Source of the DNA: Chytriomyces cf. hyalinus JEL632 | Taxonomy: Eukaryota; Chytridiomycota; Chytridiomycetes; Chytridiales; Chytriomycetaceae | DNA length: 64,000 bases | Assembly (NCBI GenBank): GCA_025435555.1 | Contig: JAIWWG010000025.1 | Coordinates: forward strand, 332,618-396,617 | Reading direction: 5' to 3' | Part shown: piece after piece, positions 31,548 to 41,597 of the stretch | Position numbering within the stretch: position 1 is the first letter of the stretch | Layout: each line of letters begins with the position of its first letter | The notes under the pieces: generated by a model | Databases searched by the model: none | Told to the model about the DNA's origin: nothing | The model's input: only the letters and a program-made list of their open reading frames with translations | Made by a program: the position numbers and the translations under genes

Positions 31548-32152
31548 CGCTTCTTGAAAACCTCAAAGACCGAGTTCCTGTTTATTAGAGATATATAAAA
31601 TTGTATGCCCACCAATCCAATGGGCGCACCTCTCCCTTCAACAAACGCGTTTTGCTCCCTTGAAAAAATTACCTTATTCTCAGCGATTATTCTCACAAAG
31701 ACCCCAGTGCACGGGCAACCTAAGTAGCCTTTACTCCAATCCCTGTTCACGGGCAGACTTTGTAGGAACAGTGTTGTGAGCGACATGGCACTTATTCCAA
31801 ATGCATATAAGGTGCAAGCATCACTTGATCGTTACTTGGGTTGCCCACGTCTGAGCATAATGTAAATTGCAAGGTCGGATGGGTTTTTGTGGCCGGCGCT
31901 GTGTGAATATATTGACAGATTCAAAGTGTTCACAACATCGCACATAGAAAAACACAATCGGGTTTATTTCACTCAGTCCCCAGTTAATAACATTAGGCTT
32001 TTATCCATCATTTCGGTCCAGACCACAGCGCAGTGTGTGCATTGTACAAGGGTTTGTTCTTAAGGAGGACAACTGATAAATCAGGTGCTGGCAGGGGAAG
32101 GGTGAGTCAGCTTCTTTTGCGACAGTTGAAAAAGATGCGTTATGCTTCCAAC
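31548..32152. other. Intergenic
   Basis: Downstream of paralogue C and downstream of SEC61 gamma (convergent). No gene is seen. Confidence 0.45.
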
Positions 32153-32492
32153 TTACACAATGATGTTGTTGATGGGAATGTGAATCAGCTTCACAAAGAA
32201 GCCAATGAAGCCCATGATAACAAAGCCCATGCCAATGGCGAACGCCATCTGAAAGAACTCTGAATAGTGCGGTTGAGAGAGGTTAGAAGCAAGCGTGGGA
32301 ACAAGCGTACTCCGGCAAACGGTTTTTTGTGCGTTAATTGATCCGCCGTTTTCGCCGAATCCGTCCGCGAGGAGGGGAGTGTTGGTAAACACACGCACCA
32401 GTCTGAGTAGGCTTCGTGCACTTGTTGATGAGGTTGATGGAGTCCTTGGCAAACTGCTTTGGGCCGTCGATGATGTCGGTGATGTTGTCCAT
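32153..32492 (-). CDS. SSS1: Protein translocation channel subunit SEC61 gamma
   Basis: The essential tail-anchored subunit of the ER translocon. Two exons, 32492-32399 and 32259-32153, encode 66 residues. The first gives [20 protein letters not shown] and KCTKPTQT; the second gives the hallmark segment [20 protein letters not shown] and the end PINNIIV. The length and sequence match the family (about 68 residues, normally ending IIVGG). The frame ends directly at TAA; alternatively a donor GTAAGT there could add one residue. An open frame of about 150 codons continues upstream of the ATG, but no SEC61 gamma has such an extension. The gene is divergent from cofilin, with about 390 bases between starts. 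Confidence 0.95.
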
Positions 32493-32885
32493 TTTTGGGC
32501 ACTTGTTTTGTTGGATGGAAAAAGAAGCTGTGTGCTTCCCATTGGTCCAAACAAGAAATGAATATTCCACGGCCTCAGCTCGATTTTCAAACGCGGGCAA
32601 TATACCTACTGTGACAGTTAATGCCTTGATAGTCAGACTCGCGGTGAATGGGAGTTGGAGGCAATGAAAGGTCTTGCTTGAGGAGTCCAAGAGGGGAACA
32701 AGTGTCCTGAGCATGAAGCACTTCTCAGGAACCCTTTGTTTCACATTTAGTTTATAACTACTCGAACTATCTTCCTTGATGTTGTGGGTGGATGCTGATC
32801 TCTTTGGATCCACCCCTCTTCCCATCATTTCGCACAAAAAGCATGCACCTGTCGACTTTGCATCCGTTAAAACCAACCTGCAAAA

Positions 32886-33737
32886 ATGGCAAGTGCACAA
32901 CTTGAACCCCTCTTTCAACTCCGCGCCATCCCCTAAGACCCCTATCGGATTCATTGCCTGGTCTCACTTCACCTTGCGTTGCGGTGAACCGCCCAGCATT
33001 CCCTTCTCAACTGACGCCACTCACAGCATCTCAACGCTTCCTCACTAACCCTTATCTGTCCTCCCATTAGTCTTCCGGAGTCGGTGCTGATGATGCCTGT
33101 GTTAACCTCGTAAGCAAACTCTTGCTATTCTTCTCTCGCCGCCGTGTCGTTTGACCCTTTCTCGAAATTCCCTACTCAGTTTGAGGAGATGAAACTGCGT
33201 CGCAAATACGCCTTCATTGTGTACAAAATTGACGGAGACCAAATCGTTGTCGATTTGGCTCTCACTGCTGAGGAGTCTGCTGCGCTTGGCTCCGAAGCTT
33301 CTTACGAAAAGTTTATTGCCCAAATGCCTGAGGGCGAGGGGCGTTACGGTGTCTTTGACTTTGAGTACGACACTGGGGCTGACGGTATCCGAAACAAGCT
33401 GGTCTTCTTCCTGTGGTATGGATTGCATGGCGGACTGGTGTTGACTCATGATACAAAATTTATTCACTTTTCTTGGTGTTGACCAGGGCCCCTGACACTG
33501 CCAGAATCAAGTCGCGCATGCTGTACGCCTCCTCAAAGCAGGCAATCCGCCTCAGATTGAACGGAATCAATACTGAGATCCAGTGCACTGACCCAGCTGA
33601 GGTACATAACGGCTTATTTGATTCATAGCCATATTCTGCCAGTTAACATTGGAACTGTTTTTCAGCTCTCCTTCGAGTCCGTGTTTGAAAAGCTGGCTCC
33701 TTCTGACGCCAAGCCAGTCCACAAAGCAGCCAAGTAA
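32886..33737 (+). CDS. COF1: Cofilin / actin-depolymerising factor
   Basis: Binds and severs actin filaments. Five exons: an ATG-only exon at 32886-32888, then 33071-33109, 33180-33415, 33487-33601 and 33666-33737; 154 residues. The first exon is inferred: SSGVGADDACVNL lacks its own Met, and ATG followed by the GC-type donor GCAAGT is the best upstream candidate. Core segments are EEMKLRRKYAFIVYKI, RYGVFDFEYDT, LVFFLWAPDTARIKSRMLYA (the actin-binding helix) and FESVFEKL. The N-terminal Ser2 regulated by phosphorylation in animals is kept as SSGV. Confidence 0.92.
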
Positions 33738-34307
33738 AAGTGCTTCTCACACACACATACACACACCTTTTTCTGTAACTTTTCGTTATTCTACATCTTT
33801 GGGCTATGCATTGTGTCTCTTGTTTTTTTTTTCCCGCTCGCATAAACTGTGTTTTGTTTTGGACTCTGAAATTCACAGTTAAAACCAAACTGGGTAAATG
33901 CGGTGCACGGCGGTAAAGAAGAGCAAATAATGTGCATAAACAAGAAGCCGTGCTCGAGGTACTGACGCAAATGCAGAGCTCTGCAGCTGTTTCAAAAAGC
34001 AGAGGCGGCGAATTTATATTGGACTCTAAAAGTAAAAAATTTGGTAAAAGCAACTGGCGCCTTCATTTTCGTACATCGTTGCCTCGTTTGCGGGCAGCAG
34101 CATGGCCAGACATGCGCAAACAAACCCGCGGGTCAGGGAACAATGCGTATATAAAAAAAGTGGGTGGGTATCTTATCGGTTGTATGAGCACAGAATTAGA
34201 ACAATGGAATCGAGGGGATGGATGGTCGTCACACTTTTTTTTTGACCAAGAAAAGCTCCCAGAATTGCAGACAACTCCGACATCACTCACCCAAAACTGC
34301 AACAACC
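33738..34307. other. Intergenic with TATA box
   Basis: Between cofilin and the RVSF gene. A clear TATATAAAA box begins at 34148. A plus-strand frame at 33932-34363 has no recognisable content. Confidence 0.45.
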
Positions 34308-34990
34308 ATGGACTCGAGTTCACATGTAACCAGCAACCCTTGCACGACGAAACCGATCCTTAAGCGTCCCTTCCAGACGCCTGCCCTCACGATTGGGAAT
34401 AGACACGCTGCAGATGCCCTGACGCACAGCCAAGACAGCTTTTCAACATCGCCAACTGGATGGATGGACAACGGAGTGATGGCAATGGTCAGACAACGCC
34501 GCGTTAGTTTTTCGGCAGAGTTGCTCAACGACGAGGGCAGACACGTGCCACACACTGAGGCTGAGGCCGAGAGACAGCGAGGAAAGGGACAAGGATCAGC
34601 CGCACAGAATATGTCTCCGCCGCAAGGGCTGTTCTACTCCGAAACCAATGACTCGTTCAATGCCCTTGAGGACTATCAGAGCGGTTGCGAAAGCGACGAC
34701 GAAGCCGACGAAGACAGCTTGAGCGGTGCCTTGAACGGAGGCCCTCTCTTCCGCGTGGTTAGCTACTACTCTCTTTATTCTTGTCTCGCTGCAAGGGACA
34801 CATCATGTCTAGGGGAAACGGGTTTCACCCGTGGATGGATGGATTTACACTCGCCCGCTCAAAAATATTTGACAAAAAACAACTGATCGCCACACACCCT
34901 CTCCTTCCACTTGCAGGGAAGCATCGACACCCCATTGACGACTACTTCAGCTACAACCCTTACGGAAATAACAATGACAAGCACCGTTGA
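34308..34990 (+). CDS. Protein with ILKRP and RVSF motifs (putative PP1 docking), possibly first exon of the next gene
   Basis: The ATG at 34308 has a good context; an in-frame ATG at 34218 is possible. The disordered, hydrophilic protein has KPILKRPFQ near residue 15 and RQRRVSFSAELL near residue 64. ILKR is a near match to the SILK motif, and RVSF is a canonical PP1-docking motif. An acidic stretch ESDDEADEDS follows near 34690-34715. The 3' end is ambiguous. An intron from 34759 (GTGGTT) could end at GGAAG, giving HRHPIDDYFSYNPYG and a stop at 34988-34990. It could instead end one AG earlier and read straight into the patatin-like frame. Confidence 0.5.
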
Positions 34991-37496
34991 CACTGTCGCT
35001 GCTGCGCCTCCACTGACGCCTCAAGCTACGCCTCCAACTGCTGCACCAGTCCGCACACGTGGGGCAAAAAAGCCCGCCGGTCCACCTCGCACAGCGTGGC
35101 AGCTCTTTCTCTACGGCAACGGTGCTCACAGTGACGACGAGGAAGACGAGGAAGACGCTGTTCCTGACGCGTCGCTCCGCCCAAACACGGCCGATGCGAT
35201 TGTCCAAACAACTGACAATTCTGGCTCGACTGTAAATCCTAAAATTGCGACAAAATATCCCAGCCCGCTTCAACTCGTGGACTATCAAGAACTCATTTCT
35301 CTTGGCGAGTTTGTGTCTGGTTCGTCCCTCTCGACGATAGAAGTGCCTGAAGTTAGAGACAAGGAAATAGATACAGTTCTGATCGCGCAAATCGACGCTT
35401 CACTTACATCGTCTACTTCGTCAACGCCAACAGCCGTGTCGCCCAGCCAACCTGCGTCGCCGACAAAATACTTCTTCAACATGTGGTCCTTCTCTACAAC
35501 GAAAGCTCCTAAAGTTGAAGTTCCGGAACCCGTCATTGTCAGTGAACCAGTGCAACAACCGGAAGTTGTTCAGCCTGCACCAGTATACACCATTAGCCCA
35601 GACGTTCCACTGGCAGTGCCCGACAGAAACCAGCCTGAAATCTTCAAACCCGTCGCGCCTGTATCGATAAAGAGATTTACGTGGGGAAACGTCAGCACAG
35701 CAGTTTACAACACTGCTTTATCACCGGTCCGCTTAGCCACAGCCTTGTCTCCCCTCAAAATAACTAACGTGGAATTGAACAAAGACGACGAGACCACTCT
35801 CTTGGCGACATCACCAGTCGACGCTCTCGGCCCCACCTCGTTCGCCGATGTTGCTCACCCTAAAGAGCTTGCTGCTGTCACGCTTGGAATTACCAGTGTG
35901 CCGCATGAAAAAGAAGCTCATCCAGAGGGATCCGTAATGCACCGTCGTCTTAAAGAACATGACTTGATCATGAAATCGGCAAAAGAAAATCTTGACGAAC
36001 TGGATTTTCTCTCTCAACCAGCCAACAGTTCCGCGGAAGTTTTCTCTTGGGCCACCTTTCAAGCTCTCTCTGCTGCCTCAGAAACACTGAACCTTTTCAG
36101 CAACATTACGGAAAAAGCTGCTAATGTGACTGGCAATCCTCAGATTTTGGTAAATGCTCGCGACAGTGTGCTTGGTCGTGCCAAAGGAGTGGTTGGCTGG
36201 GTCACTGGAGGCAAGACGGCTCAATCGCTGATCAACAAGGCTCGTCGTCAAATTCCTGACGTTTTCGACCACGCGCTATCGACTGCCATTGGCATTGAAC
36301 ATGTGGCGCCTGGTGTTCCTCCGGCCCCCAAAAAGTCCTCGCTTCTGTCTTCAATGTTGCCTCTGGAACGCGTCAGAACATTCCTAGGTCCCCGTCAAGA
36401 TGCTGTTACTGCAGATGATGTCAAACCAGTCAAGTTTGTCGGCGCTCACCTGAAAACATTTGACAACTTTTACATGAGCAACTCTCCAATAACTGGCACT
36501 GTTCCTGAAGATGGGCAAGAAATTCCACGTCTGGTTGCCACGAACGCGCCGTCTTTCTCGTTTTCCTCTGTTGGGGGTCCTGCGGACGCTTTGTACCTTG
36601 TTGGGACGGCCAAGACGCTTTTGCAACAGTTCAAGCCTCAACTGTTCTCGCAACGCGACGGTTTCAAGTGGCTTGGCTGCGGGTATGGAAGCGTCGTTGC
36701 TGCTGCCATGGCGCTCCAGCTCGGTTTTGAGGGGCTTGAGCAAGTTCGTCTCATGTTTGAGCGCATCGAAAAGCTGAACAGTGAAAGGTGTGTTCAAATG
36801 GTTTTGAACCCCGAAGATATTTCTTTTAACCAGATTTTTTCACAGCCTTTTTTGCGGCATGGGAAAAATGTCAAGCCTTCTCTCAGCCGAGCTTGATGCG
36901 TTGATTCCAGAAGACATTTCTAGCGCCACCTGGGACAATTTGTTCATCTCTGTCACACTCGCACCGCAAATGTCGAATGAACTCATTTCGGTGTTCAACT
37001 CCAAACAAAAATTGATTGATGCCATCCTCGCATCGTGTTACGTTCCGGTATGTGTATCAGCTGAAGTTCTTTTGCCATGAAGCTTGAACTAACTTTTCCT
37101 CCATCTTTTATCAATTTCACGCAGCTCGTCCATGAGGCGCCCAAAAAAATTCACAACCCTTCCACTGGTAATTACGGCTTTGGAATCTCCGGCGCCATGA
37201 CAAACAGACTCCCTCTGTTTGATGCCATGACCGTTACCGTCTCCCCTGTTCCTGGTGAAGGAAACATTTCCCCCTGGTCCAAAACTTTGACGCAGTCGCA
37301 ATTCGACGCTGGCTTTGCCGTTTCTGAGAAAGGCCCATCCAATATTGAAACCGCTTTTCAAGACAACTTGTACACCAATAATGGCAATGTCGCCCCTACA
37401 AGACCGTTCAAGGCTGGCCTCGCTGATTGCCGCAACTGGGTGCAAACCATGGCAGACAGTGGAAGAATGACGCAAACAGCCTTCAGCTGGTTTTAA
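34974..37496 (+). CDS. Patatin-like (PNPLA) protein lacking the catalytic Ser and Asp: predicted pseudoenzyme
   Basis: Exons 34974-36787, 36846-37047 and 37125-37496 give about 795 residues. The first about 500 residues are Pro/Thr/Val-rich, probably disordered, and include PPRTAWQLFLYGNG and many acidic residues. The C-terminal about 270 residues are a patatin fold: SFSFSSVGGPADALYLVGTA, then WLGCGYGSVVAAAMAL where lipases have G-x-S-x-G, then FISVTLAPQMSNELIS and AILASCYVP. The second catalytic site D-G-G/A is replaced by GISGAMTNRLPLFD followed by AMTVTVSP. Ser is replaced by Gly and Asp by Ser, so hydrolysis is not expected. The start at 34974 is the first ATG of this frame; the frame is open upstream into the RVSF gene. 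Confidence 0.8.
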
Positions 37497-38190
37497 TTAC
37501 CCTCTCGCCGTAACACCAAACATTTCTTTCTTGTTCAGTTGTCGTGTTTTTGTCTCAATCCCAGTACTTTTTTTTTCTTCAAGCATCTCTGGATTCACAC
37601 ACACACACTCTCTCCCTGTTCCATCCTTCCCCTCCCTCCCTCCCCTAAGCATTATTTATTCTATAATGTCTTTTTTTTTTTTGCCCTCATACGCTGACTT
37701 TGACTTATAAATGAGGTGGGTGGACCGCTGGTTGGGTCCAGTTGCTGCATTAGCAGATGATCGACGTACTGACATCAGGTTGTGCATGTTATGCTGCTGC
37801 ATTTTCGTGTCTCTGTTTGCGCAACCATTTTTTCCTTGAATCAGCTTTTTCTAATTTTTCACACTATTTAAAGTCTTCCCCTTTTTTAACTAAACTCATC
37901 CCTTTTTTTAAAATGTTTCACACTTCCCATTTTCCAACACACGACAAAAGAAAGAAATTAAAGACCTCATTTATGACTTCACATGAAATAGAAAATGGAT
38001 GACGGGGACAGTCATTAGTAATAATCTGATAAACACATTTTAAATAAACACGAAACTGTAATTTTTAAATAAAATTGTATTTTCGGTAAAAATGTAAATT
38101 AGGAGCGTGCTTGAACCCTAACTTACTTGGGCTCGTGCAATTTTTAAAAATGGAAAGCATGCGTATTTGTGTAACCTTTAACACCAGGAA
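37497..38190. other. Intergenic, T-rich
   Basis: No gene seen. Long T-runs and pyrimidine tracts follow the patatin-like gene; A/T-rich sequence precedes the next gene. Confidence 0.45.
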
Positions 38191-38937
38191 ATGTCAGCTG
38201 CACAACAACCACAGCCAATGACAGGAGGAGGTGTGGCACTCAGGCGCGAGCACAGCAACAGCACCAAGGGTCTGAAGCTGGGTCTATCCCTGCTATGGCT
38301 GCATCACAAGGGCAAGAGCGCTGCACTGGCTCCATTCTCGGCCGCTGACGCTGAGCACGGTCCAACAAAGGAGATCACAGCGGCACAGGAACCCCTATCA
38401 GCGAGGAGTGGCTCTGAGGAGTTGATCCAACCAGGAGTAGACGGCGTATTGGGAGCATCGCTGTCTCGATCACGGTCTGTTTCGCACTCGGTGGCTCGGT
38501 CCAGGCACCAACGCACGTCATCTTTGACATTGAATTCGAGCTCCCAAGCGGCGTATCCCACCATCGTGATGAAGAGTGCTGTTGCTGGTGGCTCTATTCG
38601 GGGGAAAATGACGACGACGAGCAGCAACAACGCCCGTGATACCATGATTGATCAAACAAGCGGGCAAGCTCAGTTCCATGTTCTCCCAATCGCTCCTGCC
38701 GCTTTTGAACGGCGACGCAAGTCGGTGGCTACTGCTCCCACAAACTATGCAAGCGGGACAAAGACGTCACCGACTCCGTCGCTCTCTGCTCGCAAAAGCG
38801 CGGCATCGCTTGAAAGAATACAGCCCAAGTCGGACGATGAGATTGGTGGCATCTACGGCTGGTCTGAGGAGGAAGCTGCGCGGGCGAACGAGGAGTACAT
38901 TCGGTTTATGAAGGCGAAAGGTGCCACACTGGCTTGA
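38191..38937 (+). CDS. Disordered protein of the LPIAPAAFERRR / YGW-EEEAA family, member 1
   Basis: An intronless 248-codon frame. The N-terminus has basic REHSNSTKGLKLGLSLLW. The centre has SLSRSRSVSHSVARSRHQRT. Near residue 170 stands FHVLPIAPAAFERRRKS and at the C-terminus GGIYGWSEEEAARANEEY followed by RFMKAKGATLA. Both segments recur in the gene at 40273, with variable low-complexity sequence between. The C-terminal segment looks helical. No known domain is recognised. The pair is separated by another small gene. Confidence 0.65.
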   Translation: MSAAQQPQPMTGGGVALRREHSNSTKGLKLGLSLLWLHHKGKSAALAPFSAADAEHGPTKEITAAQEPLSARSGSEELIQPGVDGVLGASLSRSRSVSHSVARSRHQRTSSLTLNSSSQAAYPTIVMKSAVAGGSIRGKMTTTSSNNARDTMIDQTSGQAQFHVLPIAPAAFERRRKSVATAPTNYASGTKTSPTPSLSARKSAASLERIQPKSDDEIGGIYGWSEEEAARANEEYIRFMKAKGATLA

Positions 38938-39355
38938 ATGTTGTGCGAAGATTGTTCACTCAATGTTTGGTTTTTTGTGCTTACTGCTGCTTTTTTTTAC
39001 AGAGAATAGTTCTTCTCTTTCTATTCTATAATAAATCTAGTGCTGCTGCTGCTGCGAAGGAGTTGGTTGGCGTTGGGTGATGGGGAGTGTTGGATAAGAA
39101 GGCATGCACAACACACGCGGACCAGTCGCCGAGGAGTGGTCTGGATCGCAGAAGGGCAGTCCAGACTGCGCGGCCCGTGCCAAGCTGGTCCGAAAGGGCC
39201 CCTTTGCCAAGCGCAATGTTCTTTTTTGGACCAGGGTGGCGTGCGTGGTTTGGGTTGCACAAACAAAAACAAAGCGTTCCCTTTTTATTTAAAAGCAACC
39301 CAACAAATCTTTGCCCTTGCCCACAAAAAACTCTCTTGAACACAAAGACACACAC
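38938..39355. other. Intergenic
   Basis: A CTG/GCT-type triplet repeat lies just after 39040 and a TATTTAAAAG word near 39283-39292 ahead of the next gene. No gene is seen. Confidence 0.4.
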
Positions 39356-39760
39356 ATGTGCCACTCAGCCGTCTGCTCGTCAAAGTCCACTGCCAAGCGG
39401 GCAGTCGTACCCCCCATTCCACGCGTCTTCAAAGCCCCGCGTTCCATGAGCATTGATCGTGCTCTCCTGCCCACCAGTCCAACTGCTCTTCGGGCCTCAA
39501 CCGCGCACAACTTCCAAAACAATGGATACTCTGACCAGGCAGTCTCATCAGCGTGGATAGAACCCCTCGATCTGGATGGATCACTTTTAGACTCTCATTC
39601 GGATTTCTCCACACGTGGTTCATTATCCCCGCCAGGATCACCGCAACAACAACCCTCCTCTCCCATCGCGGGCGAAACATTTCAGCTGCCCGTCTTGTCT
39701 GCACCGATTCCTCGGCGAGCCAGGACGACGGCTTCGTTTCTGTTTCTGCAGCAATTTTGA
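39356..39760 (+). CDS. Small disordered protein with RVFK motif
   Basis: 134 codons, intronless, ATG at 39356. The N-terminus has PPIPRVFKAPRSMSID, the same RVFK-x-PR motif as the genes at 13958 and 14835. The middle is Ser/Pro-rich and acidic (DLDGSLLDSHSDFSTRGSLS). The C-terminus is basic and hydrophobic (PRRARTTASFLFLQQF). It lacks the R-P cluster motif. No domain or signal peptide is recognised; function unknown. Confidence 0.6.
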   Translation: MCHSAVCSSKSTAKRAVVPPIPRVFKAPRSMSIDRALLPTSPTALRASTAHNFQNNGYSDQAVSSAWIEPLDLDGSLLDSHSDFSTRGSLSPPGSPQQQPSSPIAGETFQLPVLSAPIPRRARTTASFLFLQQF

Positions 39761-40272
39761 ATGCTGCGGTTATCGCGTTTTTTTTGCTTTCCCTTCATTC
39801 CTTTTTTTTTCCCGTCTTTAAAAGTATACCGTTAATAATGAATATGCCACGTGTTTGCGTGTATATTGCTGCTGTTTGCTGTGTTGTTGTTGTTGTTGTT
39901 GTGGTGGTGGTGGTGGAACGCGCCCATTGTGAAGAGGGACCGTGTCTGTGCGACTGTGGGAGAAAGGTCCGTGTCTGACTCAAGCCGCCCGCTGCTGGTG
40001 AGACCCACCGCAACCACGAATTCTCCCCGCTCTGTTGTTGGGACTGGCGCAAATCACGTGGTTGAGTCCTCGTGACTTGTCCGCGACCACCGGCGACAAC
40101 TGCAAGTGAGCAATCGTGATTCAACATTTATCACCTTTAAATTATTGTTGGTCCCAAAACGCCCCACCCCACCCACCCACGCCCGCGCAACTCCACCCCA
40201 CTTGATCGCGGCGAAAGATCACCTCCCCGTATTGCCATTTATACACACCCTAGCAACAAGAAGCCAATCGCT
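39761..40272. other. Intergenic with (TTG/GTG)n microsatellite
   Basis: A (GTT)n(GTG)n tract runs from about 39883 to 39915; a short frame through it yields a Val run and is not convincing as a protein. A TTTATACA word lies at about 40239. Confidence 0.5.
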
Positions 40273-40983
40273 ATGAACATGACCCACTCCAAGTCCGCTG
40301 GCCCAGTTGCAACCTCAAGCTCGCGCAGCAAGAGCATCTCACGCAGTCCATGCAGCAAACAACGATCGCGTCAAAGATCAAACACAAACCCTCCAGCAGT
40401 AACAATGACGCCAGAAGGATTCAACTCGGCCCAAGCACCGCTACCCCACATTCTCATCAAACCGACCCCGCCACGCAAATCCTCACTTCAAGCGCCCGCA
40501 CCTGCATCGGCGGCAACTCTTACTCCCGCTTCTGCAAACCGTAACCCCGCTGCTGCAACTCATACCCGCACGCCGAGCCAGACCGAGTTCCAACTTCTCC
40601 CTATCGCTCCAGCCGCATTTGAGCGCCGACGACCCTCGCTTCCGCCCTCACCGAGCACGCCTTCCATTTTCCTTACAAGCGCCTCTTCAATTGCTACAGA
40701 AGATGACTTGGTCTCGCCGTCGTCGCCGGGCACCCCGACGAGTATGACAGCTAGCATGACAAATCAGTCGACATGGGCTGGCCATCGCCGTAAATCGTCC
40801 CTCTCGAGTGTATCAAGTGGCGTGAACATGTCCCGGCGTAGCTACTCGTCGTTTGAAAAGGTGCAACGCCGCGCAGAGGCCGATATGAAGGGGGTGTATG
40901 GGTGGACCGAGGAAGAAGCGGCGCATTACAACCAAGAGTATGTTGCGTTTATGAAATCGAAGGGGGTCAACATTGCCGTATAG
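40273..40983 (+). CDS. Disordered protein of the LPIAPAAFERRR / YGW-EEEAA family, member 2
   Basis: An intronless 236-codon frame. The N-terminus is rich in Ser and Arg (SRSKSISRSPCSKQRSRQRS). Near residue 112 is FQLLPIAPAAFERRRPS, and the C-terminus is KGVYGWTEEEAAHYNQEY followed by VAFMKSKGVNIAV. Both blocks align with the gene at 38191. The sequence between them is Pro/Ser/Thr-rich and not conserved. The paralogy is clear from the two blocks; the function is unknown. Basic residues and S-P sites suggest phosphorylation, by inference only. Confidence 0.65.
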   Translation: MNMTHSKSAGPVATSSSRSKSISRSPCSKQRSRQRSNTNPPAVTMTPEGFNSAQAPLPHILIKPTPPRKSSLQAPAPASAATLTPASANRNPAAATHTRTPSQTEFQLLPIAPAAFERRRPSLPPSPSTPSIFLTSASSIATEDDLVSPSSPGTPTSMTASMTNQSTWAGHRRKSSLSSVSSGVNMSRRSYSSFEKVQRRAEADMKGVYGWTEEEAAHYNQEYVAFMKSKGVNIAV

Positions 40984-41315
40984 TTTTTGAGGATTGGGGG
41001 ATGACTGGTCTGTTGTTTGTGCCGGTGGGTGGTACCGGTCAACCTGGGGCGCGTTCCGTTTGATCAGATGGATGCTATGAAGACTATGAAAGTAAACAGA
41101 ATAGAGAAGTGGGAATGTAGAAGAAAAGAAGTGTGAAAGTAAACAGAATAGAGCAAGAATATTTGAACAACAAAGATTTGCACTTTAACATCAAGGTTCA
41201 ACAAGTGGGTGGCACCCGCACCCACCAACCTTCGAAAGCATTGAAAACGCAGTCAACCCGTTCCAACCCAACACGCAACACATACAACAAAGGTTTATTG
41301 ACAACGAAGAACAGT
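40984..41315. other. Intergenic
   Basis: Convergent 3' ends of two small genes. A near-duplicate of a roughly 22-base phrase (GAAAGTAAACAGAATAGAG) occurs at about 41086 and 41136, a local direct repeat. No gene is seen. Confidence 0.5.
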
Positions 41316-41597
41316 CTATTCGGTTAAATGAGATGAGGTCGATTGCGTCCTGGAAAGGCTTCGAAGAGTGCCTGACTTCCTTGCAGTTTTCATACCGGGC
41401 GGGAGCATTGGAATGCTAATGAACTGGACAGGAGCTTGCTGTGGTTGGATCACACTCTTTGGCTGCATCTTGCTTATCGCGCATGATGCCTCATAATCCC
41501 ATAGCACCGCCATGGCTTCCTCAAGAGACAGCTGCGCTCGTTGCTCCTGAGACGGTCTCTTGAGCAGACGACTTGGTTGTTGTTGCAGCCCAGACAT
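41316..41597 (-). CDS. Small protein (93 aa), unknown
   Basis: An ATG-started frame of 93 codons beginning MSGLQQQPSRLLKRPSQEQ. The middle holds LSLEEAMAVLWDYEASCAIS, which looks helical. The C-terminus is Ser/Arg-rich (RSLSRTQSTSS). No intron is needed. A hydrophobic proline-rich stretch (FISIPMLPPGM) is too short for a membrane segment. Unknown family. Confidence 0.5.
   Translation of the reverse strand: MSGLQQQPSRLLKRPSQEQRAQLSLEEAMAVLWDYEASCAISKMQPKSVIQPQQAPVQFISIPMLPPGMKTARKSGTLRSLSRTQSTSSHLTE

Noticed and set aside
32493-32954. An in-frame open extension of about 150 codons before the SEC61 gamma ATG, with several C-x-x-C pairs
   Set aside because: SEC61 gamma is a universal protein of about 68 residues; the extension overlaps the cofilin promoter and first exon region and has no homology I recognise.
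33932-34363. 143-codon plus-strand frame upstream of the RVSF gene
   Set aside because: It runs through the TATA box and leader of the next gene and has no protein-like features.
39838-39978. Short frame encoding a poly-Val protein
   Set aside because: It is a translation of a (GTT)n(GTG)n microsatellite.
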